Positions 34,708 to 46,400 of a DNA stretch of 64,000 nucleotides are shown here, piece after piece. The notes beneath the pieces are model-generated. The model was not told the origin of the DNA, searched no databases, and worked only from the letters and a program-made list of their open reading frames with translations. Source of the stretch: Takakia lepidozioides (taxonomy: Eukaryota > Streptophyta > Takakiopsida > Takakiales > Takakiaceae); contig CM060731.1 of assembly GCA_030704615.1 (NCBI GenBank), positions 12,276,001-12,340,000 on the forward strand, read 5' to 3'. How positions within the stretch are numbered: the stretch's first letter is position 1; each line of letters starts with the position of its first letter. Both the position numbers and the translations under genes were made by a program.

Positions 34708-34863
34708 CTCCCACTCATCCACCAAAACTGACCATCTTCACATTTGCAAGAAAAGGAACAAAGGAAACACAAAGAGACGATCGGCTGTTAGAGCTCCCAC
34801 TCAGTCATCATAAACTACACTCCCACTTGTTTTCCTCTTAAATGTGAGCTCCCATGATCTCCA

Positions 34864-36527
34864 TTAGATGCAGGCAAAGGCACCAGACCCATGAGCTCTC
34901 GAAACTTCTGGAAGCGATCTTTGCATAGTGGTAAGATAGTGGTAAGATAGTGGTTTAGTAAAAATTTCAACGATCTGTGCCCCAGTATGAATGTACATAA
35001 GCTGGATCTGCTGATCATTGTACTTCTCTCGGACAAAGTGGTACTGAATGTCCACATGCTTAGTCTTTCGGTGGATCTCAGGATTCTTCACGAGCTTGAT
35101 AGCTAACTGGCTATCGTAATATGTAGGACAATGGTTGTCTCCTGAGGAACGCCAATACTCCCAAGCAATCGTCTAAGCCAAATGGCTTCTTTAGTAGCAG
35201 TACATGCCACTATATATTCAGATTCTGTCGTCGAATTTGAAGTGCACTTTTGCCGTTGCCTACTCCATGCAATGGCAACATTGCCAAAAAGATACATGTA
35301 TCTTGAGTGAGATTTCCTGGTGTCGATGTCACCACCATAATCATCGTCACAAAAACCTGTAAGAGAATTATCATTCTCTATCCCATGATAGCAGATGCCA
35401 TGGGTACAAGTACTCTTCAGGTAACGAATGATTCGCTTAACTGCAGTCCAGCGAGAAGTCCTTGGTGCTTCACATAACTTAGCCACAATGCTGGTAGCAT
35501 ATGCAATGTTAGGTCGAGTAAGTATCATTGCAAACATGATACTCCCCACAGCTTCCTTGTATGGCACATCAATGCAAAGCTGATCGTTACTTTCTTCTTC
35601 TGCAAAGCCTGTAAGATTCACGAGTGTGTCTCATGGCGTGGAAACTTCATTGACATCCTGTAAACCAAAATGATGGATTACCTTCTGGATATAGCGTTCT
35701 TGATCTACAAAGAGAGCTCTCCCTGCCCTGAAACGATGGACGTGCAAGCCCACATAGTAAGATGCATCTCCCGTGGTTATCTCAAACACAAATTTGAGAT
35801 ATTTGACCGTATCATCCAACTTGTATCGATCAATACAATAGGAAATGCCATCGTCCACAAAGATTCCCAAAATGGTCTCAACCTTGTCTTTGTTATAGTA
35901 CACACATGGGTCAGCTTCACTGGCCTTGAGATTGTATTTTGTAAGAAAGTAGTCAAACTTCACATTCCATTGTTTTGCTGCCTGTTTAAGCTGGCCATAG
36001 AGACTCTTTAACAACTTGCAGACTTGATTCTCTTTTCCAATCTGCTTTTAGCCTTCTGGCTGCTCCATATCAATCTCCTCTAGAAGATCACCATTCAAGA
36101 ACGCAGTTTTAATGTCAAACAAAACAATCTGCATGTCATGAGTGGCTGCCATAGCCAGAATGGTGCAAATGGAGTCATGCTTCACTACGGGTGAGAATGT
36201 TTGATCGAAATCAACTCCTGCTGTCTGAGAATAGCCTTTGGCAACAATTCTGGCTTTGAAACGCTCAATTTCTCCATCAAATTTGTACTTCACCTTATAG
36301 ACCCACTTACAGTGCACAACCTTTCTGTTGGTGGATAACTCTTGAAGAATCCATGTATTTGTTTTCAGCAAAGATGCATACTCTTCATCCATTGCCTGTC
36401 GCCACAAGTCTGCATCCTTAGATCTCATGGCCTCACATAAAAACCTTGGTTTGTCTTCAAGATAATTGTCGTCCGCTATACAAGCAAATGAAGTGTCACC
36501 ACGCTTACTGCAACATGTCCCACTCAC
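34864..36527 (-). pseudogene. Copia reverse transcriptase and RNase H
   Basis: RT begins in the 36,527-36,048 frame with LWRQAMDEEYASL, WVYKVKYKFDGEIERFKARIVAKGYSQ in the usual copia spacing, and DIKTAFLNGDL. It continues in 36,014-35,631 with LYGQLKQAAKQW and the catalytic box as IFVDDGI. RNase H follows in 35,621-35,103 (RPNIAYATSIV, STTESEYI) and in 35,091-34,864, with TKHVDIQYHFVREK. At least three breaks separate these frames. Fossil. Confidence 0.9.
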
Positions 36528-36971
36528 CTAACCGAACAGGTGGTCCACGAACCCTAGGAGTCAAAGCCTTCAGCGACAACATGGATTTCTTCGATCTCTT
36601 CAGCAACAAGAAGCTATGCAACATGGACTTCTTCACTTTCTACCAACATGAAGCTTTGCAAATACTGCACACTGAGTAGGGTTTGTGAGAGATATCTCAA
36701 TGGCATCCCTGGCTCCCTATGAATGTTCCAAAACACTCGCAGATGAGCTTTCATCGAACTCCACATCTGCACTAATAGAGGTTTTCCTGGAAACTTGATC
36801 CCAGAGCTTGTAAGCAACATTTTCTGACTCTTTGGTTCTAGTTTCTTTCGCAACTGTTTCAGTATGTGCTTGAAAGCACTACATCCGAAGACTCAGAGGT
36901 GACCAACTGATGGTTTTCCGTTGTACCATAGTTCGTATGGAGTACTCCCTTCCGTTTGCTTGCAGGTGACC

Positions 36972-37260
36972 CTATTCAGGACATACACCGCTACATGTTG
37001 GCTGCTTCGGCCCATAGATCAAGGGATAAATCTCTAGCATGTAACATGCTTCTGACTGCCTCAACAATTGTTCCATTGTTAGGTCCAACATCCCCGTTCT
37101 GTTTAGGAGTGTAAGGGGCACTCTTCTCATGACGGATTCCCTTGCTATCAAGATATCCTTTAAATGCCTTTCCAACATATTCTCCTCCCATGTCTGTTCG
37201 CAATTTGACTATCTTAGTCTGAATATGTTGGGACATCTCTTTCTCTAGGATCTTGAACAT
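36972..37260 (-). pseudogene. Copia integrase core
   Basis: LRTDMGGEYVGKAF carries the second catalytic Asp and TPKQNG the start of the third motif. The expected ERxN is replaced by GPNN before TIVEAVRSML. The zinc-binding HLCEGC part lies upstream near 37,470 and HSDICGPM near 37,390, in other frames. Broken. Confidence 0.85.
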
Positions 37261-38066
37261 TCAAATGCTTTTGACTTGTTACTGATAAAGAAAATGAAAC
37301 GAAAGCCAGTAGCATCATCCTTGAAAAAAATGTAGGAAGATGCGCCACCCATGGATTTTACAGACATAGGTCCACAAATATCTGAATGGAAAAACTCTCC
37401 AGGAGTAAGGGATCTCTCTTTCTCAGGGTCTGAAGAGTAGGTTGCTCAATGTTGTTTTCTGTACATACAACCCTCACAAAGGTGACTGATATCTCCTTCC
37501 TGGTCAGTGATTCTTAGACCTTCAACGACATTGTTGACATTCATTTTCAGTATTGTCTTTACCCTGACATGAGCCATGCGCTGATACCATAACTGTGCAT
37601 TTGTTAACACAAGGTTTCCTTCCAATCTCTCTAGCTGTTGAGAAGTCCTGATCTTGAACTAGATGGTCACTTGTAACATTTGCCATGGACTCTTGCTCTA
37701 TAGCTTTAAGTTCAACTTGTACAGTTTACCTATTCTTGACCCTGTAAGAACAACCTTCCCCTCTCCTGCTTGATCTCTCATGACACAGTCGAGCTTCCCA
37801 TACCTCGTGTAGATATTGTTATCTGCCGCTTGGCCTATGGAGTAAAGATTCCTTCTCAACTTAGAAACATATAAGATATTTGTTAAAGTTCTTCTCAACC
37901 ACACTCCCTCAATGTTTCTCTTGACATCAATGTCACCAATACTAGCAACCCACAGTTTACTATCATCTGCAACAAGAACCGACCATGTGCCTTAAGCAAC
38001 AGGTTTGAAAATCTCAAACCATTCCTTTCTGTGTGTCATGTGCTCTAATGCCTCTCCATCTACGTA

Positions 38067-38949
38067 TTAGATACCATCACTGCCTGAAGCAATGAACGCT
38101 TGAGAATGAGCCATGAAAGCTACACTTTCATCACTCCTTGCACTACTACTTGAAAGATTTGCTTCGCTTTTCTTGTCAAACTTTCCTTTACATTTCCTCA
38201 GTTTGTTAGGACACTCTCTGGCCCAATGGCCAACCTCACCACAATCGTGACACGGTGTCACCTTCTTCAGTTCCATCACATGATCACTATTCGGTTTTTT
38301 TTTTTTTTTTTTTTTTCTGCCGATAATCCTTTGATCAGTTCTTTGTCTAGAAAGCTTTGTCCCTTCTTATTAAGGCTCTCTTCCTTAACAAACGAATCGT
38401 GAGATTTTGTATAGTCTGCGACTCCTCGGGCAAGCAGTCCCAAACGGACATCAAATGTCTATAACTAGGTGGTAAACTATACATCACCTTAGTAATAACA
38501 AGCTTCTCAGGTATCACCACTCCCAAATCTGTGATCTCTCTTGCCATATTTTCCACCTTGGAAATATGCTTGACCATACTATCTCCCTTTTGTAGTTTAT
38601 ACTTAAAGAAATTGCTCTAGAAAATGTGGATGTTCTCCTTAGACCTTTGCTCGAGGATAGCTTTGAGCCTATCCCACATTTCTGCAGCAGTTGTGCATTG
38701 GATGAGCATCTCTAGATAAGTCTCATCAATCGTTGATGCTATCAGCACTAGTCTTGCCTGATTATCTATCCAGTCATCCTGATCATTTGCTTCTGCCAAC
38801 GTCTCAGTGCCGTTGACAATCTTCATATATTTCTTGGCATGGAAAATCATTTCTATTTGGTATCGCCACAGTGAGAAGCTATGCTTCCCATCAAACTTTA
38901 TGATATGTGCTACATCTCTAGTCTCCATCGCTGTGAACAGATCAGTCAT
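38067..38949 (-). pseudogene. Copia gag with zinc knuckle
   Basis: From an ATG at 38,949: FDGKHSFSLWRYQIEMIF, TIDETYLEML and MWDRLKAILE, a copia gag (UBN2-like) pattern. A stop near 38,617 separates it from 38,577-38,347 (LVITKVMYSLPPSYRHL). A zinc knuckle CHDCGEVGHWARECP lies at 38,250-38,205. A poly-T run at 38,298-38,322 may be an insertion. The following protease lacks a proper DSG box. Confidence 0.85.
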
Positions 38950-38987
38950 GTCTCTTGTTTCTACACTAGCCTGACGCGTGTGGGCCC

Positions 38988-39245
38988 AGACAGACTTACA
39001 TGAGTTCTAGGATAGCAAGGAAACACTAGTAATCAATACAGACTTAGAGCAAACACAGATCAGATTCTTCGTGTTAAAACAACGTTAGCACATATGTGCA
39101 TACAGACTGCTGCATACTAAAACGATGCCAACACAAGAGAGTTTCTCTGCAACAACTAAAGCTATTTAAAGAAAGCTTAGCTATCAAGAAAATAGGTGAA
39201 TGCCACAGGACACGTGGTTTTGGATGAATGTTATAACAACCAACA
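38988..39245 (-). repeat. Copia 5' LTR
   Basis: Partner of 34,454-34,707. The gag ATG lies 39 bases downstream on the minus strand. No standard tRNA primer-binding site is evident in that gap. Confidence 0.9.
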
Positions 39246-39338
39246 AATCCTTAGTTGAGTTAAATAAGGAAGATTAGTGGTGAAGATCATCTAAATGAGA
39301 GAATTAAGAAATGAGAGAGGAGATTCCCTCAGAGTTAA

Positions 39339-39551
39339 TTGCCAGACAACGATATAGAAATAATTCATTTGCAGCTTGTGAGTAAAGGATGGTATAGAGA
39401 ACTATCAGCCCTTTATAAAGCAGATTATTGGAGACAAAATTTGGTAGAAAAATGGTACCTAGTTTCTGCTGACGGTAAAGAGTTAATAGAAGATGGCTCA
39501 GATAATATCTATGAAACTGAGAGAGTATTAATTGAACCGAGTATTAATTGA
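39339..39551 (+). pseudogene. Unrecognised ORF flanking the copia element, right copy
   Basis: Relative of 34,102-34,455 (see there). 70 codons, ending in a duplicated ATTAATTGAACCG word. Confidence 0.35.
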
Positions 39552-40499
39552 ACCGGATGAAGAGGACTGGTGGTAGAAACCACTTGGGGGAGAGAATTGA
39601 ACAAGATTCAGTAACTTAAAGTCATTATTCCAATTGCAATTGTGTGCTTTCCTTGCGAACGAACCTTGGGACTGAATGGATTCTGTCTTAGAATTAATTC
39701 CAGTTCTTATTCTACATATGTTGCAACCAAAAAAACCACGCATGAGGCATCTCTCTTGAAGGGAGAGTTGATACATACCCATTTCTTGATTCTAAGCTTA
39801 GGTCAGCGCAGGACCCTATTCCTCTATTGTTCCAAGAGGACAAAGAAATGTTCATGGTCCACGTAACTTGCAAAAATGAGGCCATCATCTCTACATGCAT
39901 GATGCCCTCTCATGTGAATGTGCCGTACAAAAATTAAAAAAAAAAGAAAAAAGAAGAAAAAAAAAGTGCCGAGTGTAGATGATTCTCGTGGATGACAAAC
40001 ATCCATTTGCTCAGTTGGCCAAACCCTGGCCTTTGTGGACAGTCGCGGCGACACCGAGTTTTTCAAACTGGCAACGGTCATGGCCGGCAACGGCTCTACA
40101 GGCCCTTCTTTCTTTCCCTTCTTCCTTCGTACTTACTTTCGAGTCTGTTGCTGATTAGGAGGTTCTTGTACCTCGCTCACAGCTCTAGTATTCTGCCTCC
40201 CTTTGATAAGGAGATCAAGTACCATGACTTGAGAGTCTGTTGGGAGTTTGTCTTTTTCTTTGAGGTCCTTTCTTGCTGTGCAAAGTGCAAGTATTGCTCG
40301 GATGCCGAAACTTACCGTCCACATTCATGTCTTTGGAAGGAGAGACTCATTGTAAATTACACTGCTTACCATCTTGACTTCTGGCCCCAATCTGCCTTTT
40401 GTGCTTCAAGATACGTTGGAATTGAGGCTGTAAGTTCTGTGATTGTGATTCCGTTCTTGGAGGGTTACAGAGCGGGACGAAAGTGTAGAGAACTCTGCG
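39552..40499. promoter_or_regulatory. Upstream region of the kinesin gene
   Basis: The 950 bases before the kinesin ATG hold no other gene that I can support. An A-rich run lies at 39,935-39,966. The last 400 bases probably contain promoter and 5' UTR. No TATA box is convincing. An overlapping frame, 39,992-40,672, has no motif. Confidence 0.35.
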
Positions 40500-43400
40500 A
40501 TGGGGAAAGGAGCGTCTCCGCTGCGTCTGTTGATGCGAAATTCTCCCAAGAGGCCAGCCCAGGAGAATGTCGATATCAACACTTGCAACGTGGGACACGA
40601 ACTGACACCCCCCCGCCTCCCTCTTTGCTCGATTTCCGAGAGTGGTCGAAATCCCCTGGCATCATCCCCTGACCACTCCAACACTGATGCTGTGACCCCC
40701 GGGGGAAAGATGGATCCTGGGACTCCAAGAGCAAAGAAGAAGAGCCACTCTTTGGGACAATGTTTGTTTCCTCACGTTGAAAACATGGACCGCAATGAGA
40801 ATGCTGGTGGTGGAACACCCGAAAAGCATCTCCAGTCTTCTACGGGCGCAACCCCTTTGAGTGGAAAGAGTAAAAATTCTCACCGTCACCCTCCCTCCAC
40901 TGTGTTAGAAACTACAGGGGCTTCTGGACTCAAGAAATCGCCGTCTGTCTCGCGCGCTCTTCAAGATATCTCTCTCAATGACACAGCTTTGGAGGGGACC
41001 AACACCCCTCCTCGGAAGCATTTGGCATCCACTGCTGAGGTTTCTCACCAACCGGTGAATGGCAATAAGGGGGTGTTGGGGCAAGCAGGCCCAAGTAAGA
41101 CAGGAGGTGAAGCTGGAAGTGCTCTTGCAACTCCGAGACCTCTTCGCAGTGGATTGAAGTCTTCCAATGATGCGGAGACGGGGGCAGTTACTCGCTGCAA
41201 TACCAGCCAACAACCCGCTGCAACACCTTGCAAAAGCGTGATTAAGTCATTAAAATATGGAGCACCCAATGTAAGTGCCTTCTCCGGGATGGGGTTTTCA
41301 AGCTCACGAGCTGTGGGGCCTGTGGGAAGCAGTGCACGGACCATGGGGACCATGCAGCAGGGCAATCAACACCTTGTGGAACATCATTTTGAGCTTGAGG
41401 AGGATCCCTCCTTTTGGCAGGACCACAATGTCCAGGTGCGTGTGTTTGTCCCCTACATTATCTGAATACCTCCCCACTGCCTTTCTTTCTCCTTTCTTCT
41501 CTGTTTTTCTTTGAGTATCAGGAGGAAGCATATCGAACTCCATGTTCGGCAGATCTGCCAACCAGTGAATCTTCCATATAGGTGCAGGTCTATGGGGATA
41601 CATTCTTGGTCCTCTGAGATGATAAAATCCTACAGCCTAATTACTTGTCTGTAACTCTATCCCCACCTCTTCTGTGGGCAGAGCCTATCGATAGAGGCTA
41701 GTAGATTGGAGAACTTGGAGCGTGATGAATGTTTGTGTCAGGCTTCCGCCAGAGATGACAGATAGGAGATTGACTGAAGACCATTTCTGCTTTCACTGCC
41801 CTCTGTACAATGAGATCGGGGGGTATATTGTCTAGTCTGGGGAAGCTCTTTCATTACGAGGATCAGAAATGCATGCATAGCTGCATGAGGCGTTTTGTCT
41901 TACAGAATCTCTTGATGAATAGTTGTTTCTGGGTTGCTTGTTGAGGGCCCCACTCTCTTTCGTGTATTCTTCTTTCTTTGTCCCATACGCTATTTGAGTT
42001 TCCCTTTGAAGTTTGAAGTCTCGTTCTGTTTTTCCTCTTTTATCACTTGAATAACACCCTCATCTGCTTCGCTTTCATGCTTTCCTCTTCAACTTGTCCT
42101 TCTCCACTTCCACTTTATCATCGGACCGGATATCAAGCAGTGTAGCCAGGAATCTTCATCGTTCCATGACATTTTGTCACCGAGCGCTCTGATGTCATCT
42201 CTCTCTTCCTGACTTCTCTGGTTCTTTTGCCACGAGGTAAAAATTTCCACACAAGTGGGCCTGGAAACTAAGTGAATAACAGAGTCTAGTAACAGAATCT
42301 TGGAGGCCTGGCTCAGATGGCATATGAGCCCTCCATAGAGATATGCTGTTGGTCACCTATCCAATATCCATATTGCCATTTACACCTTTGTTCAGGTCCT
42401 TTTCTATAGGATTCCAGGATTTCCCAGCTTCAGCAAGAACAGGTCCAATTAGTCTCTTCTGGAGTGGCACGTTTGAGGATGTGATTGTTAGAATTTGATC
42501 GCAAGATGTGAAATTGACGAAGATTTTATGCTGGTGAATTGCAGGTGTTAATTAGGACTAGGCCAATTAGTAGCTCTGAAATGGCGGTGCAAGGATTTAG
42601 CAAATGCCTGAAGCAAGAGAGTCCCCACACCATCACCTGGCTTGGTCAACCTGAGTCCCGCTTCACCTTCGATCATGTGGCTGGCGAAATCGTGTCACAG
42701 GTACCCATTCAGGCTGGTCGCTGTCTTTAGTAACTGAAGCATGGTCTGCAAGTCTGTGAGTTGGCAGAGATAGCAGAGATAGCATGAGTACTTCAGAACC
42801 AGTCGGCTAGAGATGGTACAGCAGGACTCTGCAGTTTATGATAAGTTGCCAACCGCAAAATTGTGAGGGTGCAGGAGAAACTCTTCAAAGTGGCGGGATT
42901 ACCCATGGTGGAGAATTGTATGGCTGGATACAACAGCTCTATGTTTGCCTACGGCCAGGTATGAAGGATTTTCAAGAGTCGTTCAGAGTCTGATAAGAAC
43001 AGAGACCATAGTAGATGGCCAAATTGTCTGGTTTAACAGGAGACAGTAGTGCATGCATGTGTTTGGTTAGGCTGAAGAGCTCCTCCTTTTGATACCCTAC
43101 TATCCAGCTCGTAAACTAACGGAGGACTCATGCTGTGTGTTAACAGACAGGAAGTGGGAAAACACATACAATGCTCGGAGACATTGACAATATTGACAAC
43201 AGCCCAAGTGACAACCGGGGCATGACGCCACGTGTATTTGAGTACCTTTTTGCAAGGATCCAGAAGGTATGAAGCTCTTCCTGAAACTGAACTTGAGGCT
43301 CTCCACTCTTAGCGTTAGCTGCCTATACAAACAGGATTTTGGTCTGTTTCTGATTTTCATAACTATGTGTAGAAAAACATGAGTTGGACCCGAGCTAAGT

Positions 43401-46400
43401 CTATCAAACGGTCGGTGTTTGGCAGGAGGAAGAAACGCGCAAAGAGGAGAGTCTGAAATTTATGTGTAAATGCTCCTTTTTGGAAATATATAATGAGCAG
43501 ATCACTGATTTGCTGGAGCCTTCCTCAACAAATTTGCAGGTGCCACTACTTCTCACTCATAACGTTGCTAATGTTTCCCGTCTTCTCTTTATCATCACTT
43601 GTCATATCTATAACAACATCTCTGGTGGGAGCTGTTTTCAGCTCCAATGCGAAATCTAGTCTAAATGTAACTGGAGATGTGTAAACCAAAGAAACCGTGT
43701 CTCGATTCTTCTTGTACAGATGCGAGAGGATGCTCGAAAGGGGGTTTACGTCGACAACTTGTCAGAGGTTGAGGTGCATAGCGTCCAAGATGTCCTCCAA
43801 CTACTGATCCAGGTGCTTTGTTCTATCTGCTTTCTTTAATTTAACTCATCAGCTCAGATGGCTGTGAACCAAGGTGGGGGAGGGGAGACGGTGAAAGTAC
43901 AAGACGCGTCGCCCTAATGATTAACTTTTTTGAGAGGGAGAGGGAGAGAGTCACACACACACAAGAAATGAAAGAAAATAAAAGAAAGAGAGAGATGATG
44001 CATCTGTGCATGAAATTTCAGGGAGCCGCAAACAGGAAAGTCGCGGCAACAAATATGAACAGGGAGAGCAGTCGCTCTCATAGTGTGTTTACCTGCATTG
44101 TTGAAAGCAAGGTTCTTCTCTCGCCCTGGAGCATTGAATTTTGAACTGATTGACCAGTTGAGTTTCATAGCTTCATGAATATATGCTTCACCATACCGAA
44201 GTCTCACTCTGATTTGCGCTGATTTTTAGCTGGTTCCTAGTTTGACGTGTTGAGTTTATAGGTACTTCAATGCACACATCACCAAACCGAAGTCTCACTC
44301 TGATTGCGCCATTGCAGTGGGAAAGCGATTCCATGACCAATCTTCGGTTTGGGCGACTCAATTTAGTTGACCTTGCAGGCTCGGAAAGGTAGGAGGAGCA
44401 GCAATTTCTTTCTCAGCGTTATTGTGACCTGAAGCAACTTTATGATAGGGAGCCATATGAAGCTAGGTCTACATGAATGATGAGTGGTGCTTGATTGTGA
44501 ACAGGCAGAAAACCTCGGGTGCTGAAGGCGAGCGTCTGAAAGAAGCTGCCAATATTAACAAGTCCCTCTCGACACTCGGGTAATTTTAAGCCTCATGTTG
44601 GGATTGTGTGGGTAGAGAGGCAGAATGAGATAGAAGAGGCACATTTATTTGGTCTCTAATCCTATTGTTCTCATGATCCGTGCAGCCTTGTCATCATGAT
44701 CTTGGTGGATGTAGCAAATGGAAAACAGCGTCATGTCCCCTATCGTGATTCAAAACTCACCTTTCTCCTCCAGGTACTTCATGAGCCCTCTCTCTCTCTC
44801 CCTCTCAAATCGTAACATCTTTGGTTTTTGCATGAGTTTTAATCTGAACTGTTGACAGCTGGACTGTGTACTGCTGTTCACTAAATGACGAATGCTCAAC
44901 ATGTAGGATTCTCTGGGAGGCAACTCAAAAACTACCATGATCGCCACTGTTAGTCCTTCGAGCTGGTATGTAACCAGAGTCTGGTCCGTGCAAGTTTTTT
45001 TTTCTCTCTCTCTCTCTCTCCCTCTTCTGTTGTTGAGAGAGGGTTGATTCTAAATAACCTGCACCTGCTGAAGTCTCCAATGAATTATCTACTTTCCTAT
45101 GTCTTTACATTTCCTTTGGCAACCACCTTGGCAACCATCTAACATGGAGTTCTGGCTTGACAGCAACGCACTGGAGACGCTAAGTACCCTCAAATTTGCA
45201 CAGCGTGCCAAGCTTATCCGTAATACTGTATGCTGCTGATCCTCATCTTGTTCCCTACGGGTCTGAGCAAAGCATGTTTAGGAAGTACAGACAGTTGTGC
45301 TTGTATGTCTATCTATTCTGTGTTTGGGGGTTGTGTATATGTAGGGGGAATGTGGATGACTTCAATTCTGGACTTGATTGTGTTGACAGGCCATTGTTAA
45401 TGAAGACGCGTCTGGTGATGTGAGAGCTCTGCGGTTACAGATTCAACAAATGAAGGTTTGTCTGGAACTGATGTCTTTTTGTATGCCTAAGGGATTGTTT
45501 TCCTACAACGTAACGGTTTATTTGATCCTTCTTGAACCTAAGTACAATTCCACATTGTAGGTCAAATTTCCTTTTCTTTTCCCTCCTTTCCTTTCACTCC
45601 TTTTCTGTGGAGATAAGCTCCTAACAATACTGTGCTAATCTACAACAGGAAGAGTTAGATCGGTTGCGCCGCCAAAGCATATCAAGAACACCATCAATTC
45701 AGATGACAGCACCGTTGGAGGATGGCTTTGGGGTTGGCAGCAGCATGGCAGTCATAACAGTTGATCCGTTGCAGCAAGAACGTTGGCCACCGGGCTCTTG
45801 GGACTCCAGCAGAGTTTTAGGCAGCCCAAAACTTTCCAACAAGCAGGTAATCAGAGACAGAGTGCATAGATGTGTGTATGGAAAGGTAATATGCTGCCTT
45901 TTTTTCAATCACATTCACATTGAAGTTAAGTTTCCAATTTCAATCTTATCCATACCATATCCAGAAAAAGGTTGAACTGGTTGCTGTTTTGTGATCAGAT
46001 GAGGGGAATGGAGGCTGTACTGGCTGGAGCCTTAAGACGGGAGCAGGTGGCTGATGCTGCTACAAGACGTTTGGCTGCTGAAATTGAACAGTTAAACCGC
46101 CTTGTATGGAGTTTCTCTGTTCTCCTGTCGAGGAACCGTCACATGCTTGCTAATTGCTGGGAAACTCAGTGCTGAAGTATATCTAGGTTTCTACTAAATT
46201 AGTTTATAGAACACAGAGGGTCAAAGTGCAAGATGCACGAAGACACTGGGTCGTTAATCACTTTTTATATTTATTGTACTTCGACAAATGGTCTGCCAGG
46301 GTATGCTTCTACACCAAGGGCTTACTGGAATGGAATAATGTTGCAGGTTCGCCAGCGTGAGGAAGATACACAGAGTGGTAAAATGATTCTGCGTTTTCGG

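Larger units (their letters stand above)
34451..39245 (-). mobile_element. Ty1/copia retrotransposon, 4.8 kb, decayed
   Basis: LTRs of about 255 bases flank a copia-order gene set on the minus strand: gag, zinc knuckle, protease remnant, integrase, reverse transcriptase, RNase H. Integrase before RT is the copia hallmark. Stops and frameshifts break the reading frame into at least nine pieces. I see no clear target duplication next to the LTRs (AGAAA left, AATCC right), so an end may have been altered. Confidence 0.92.
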
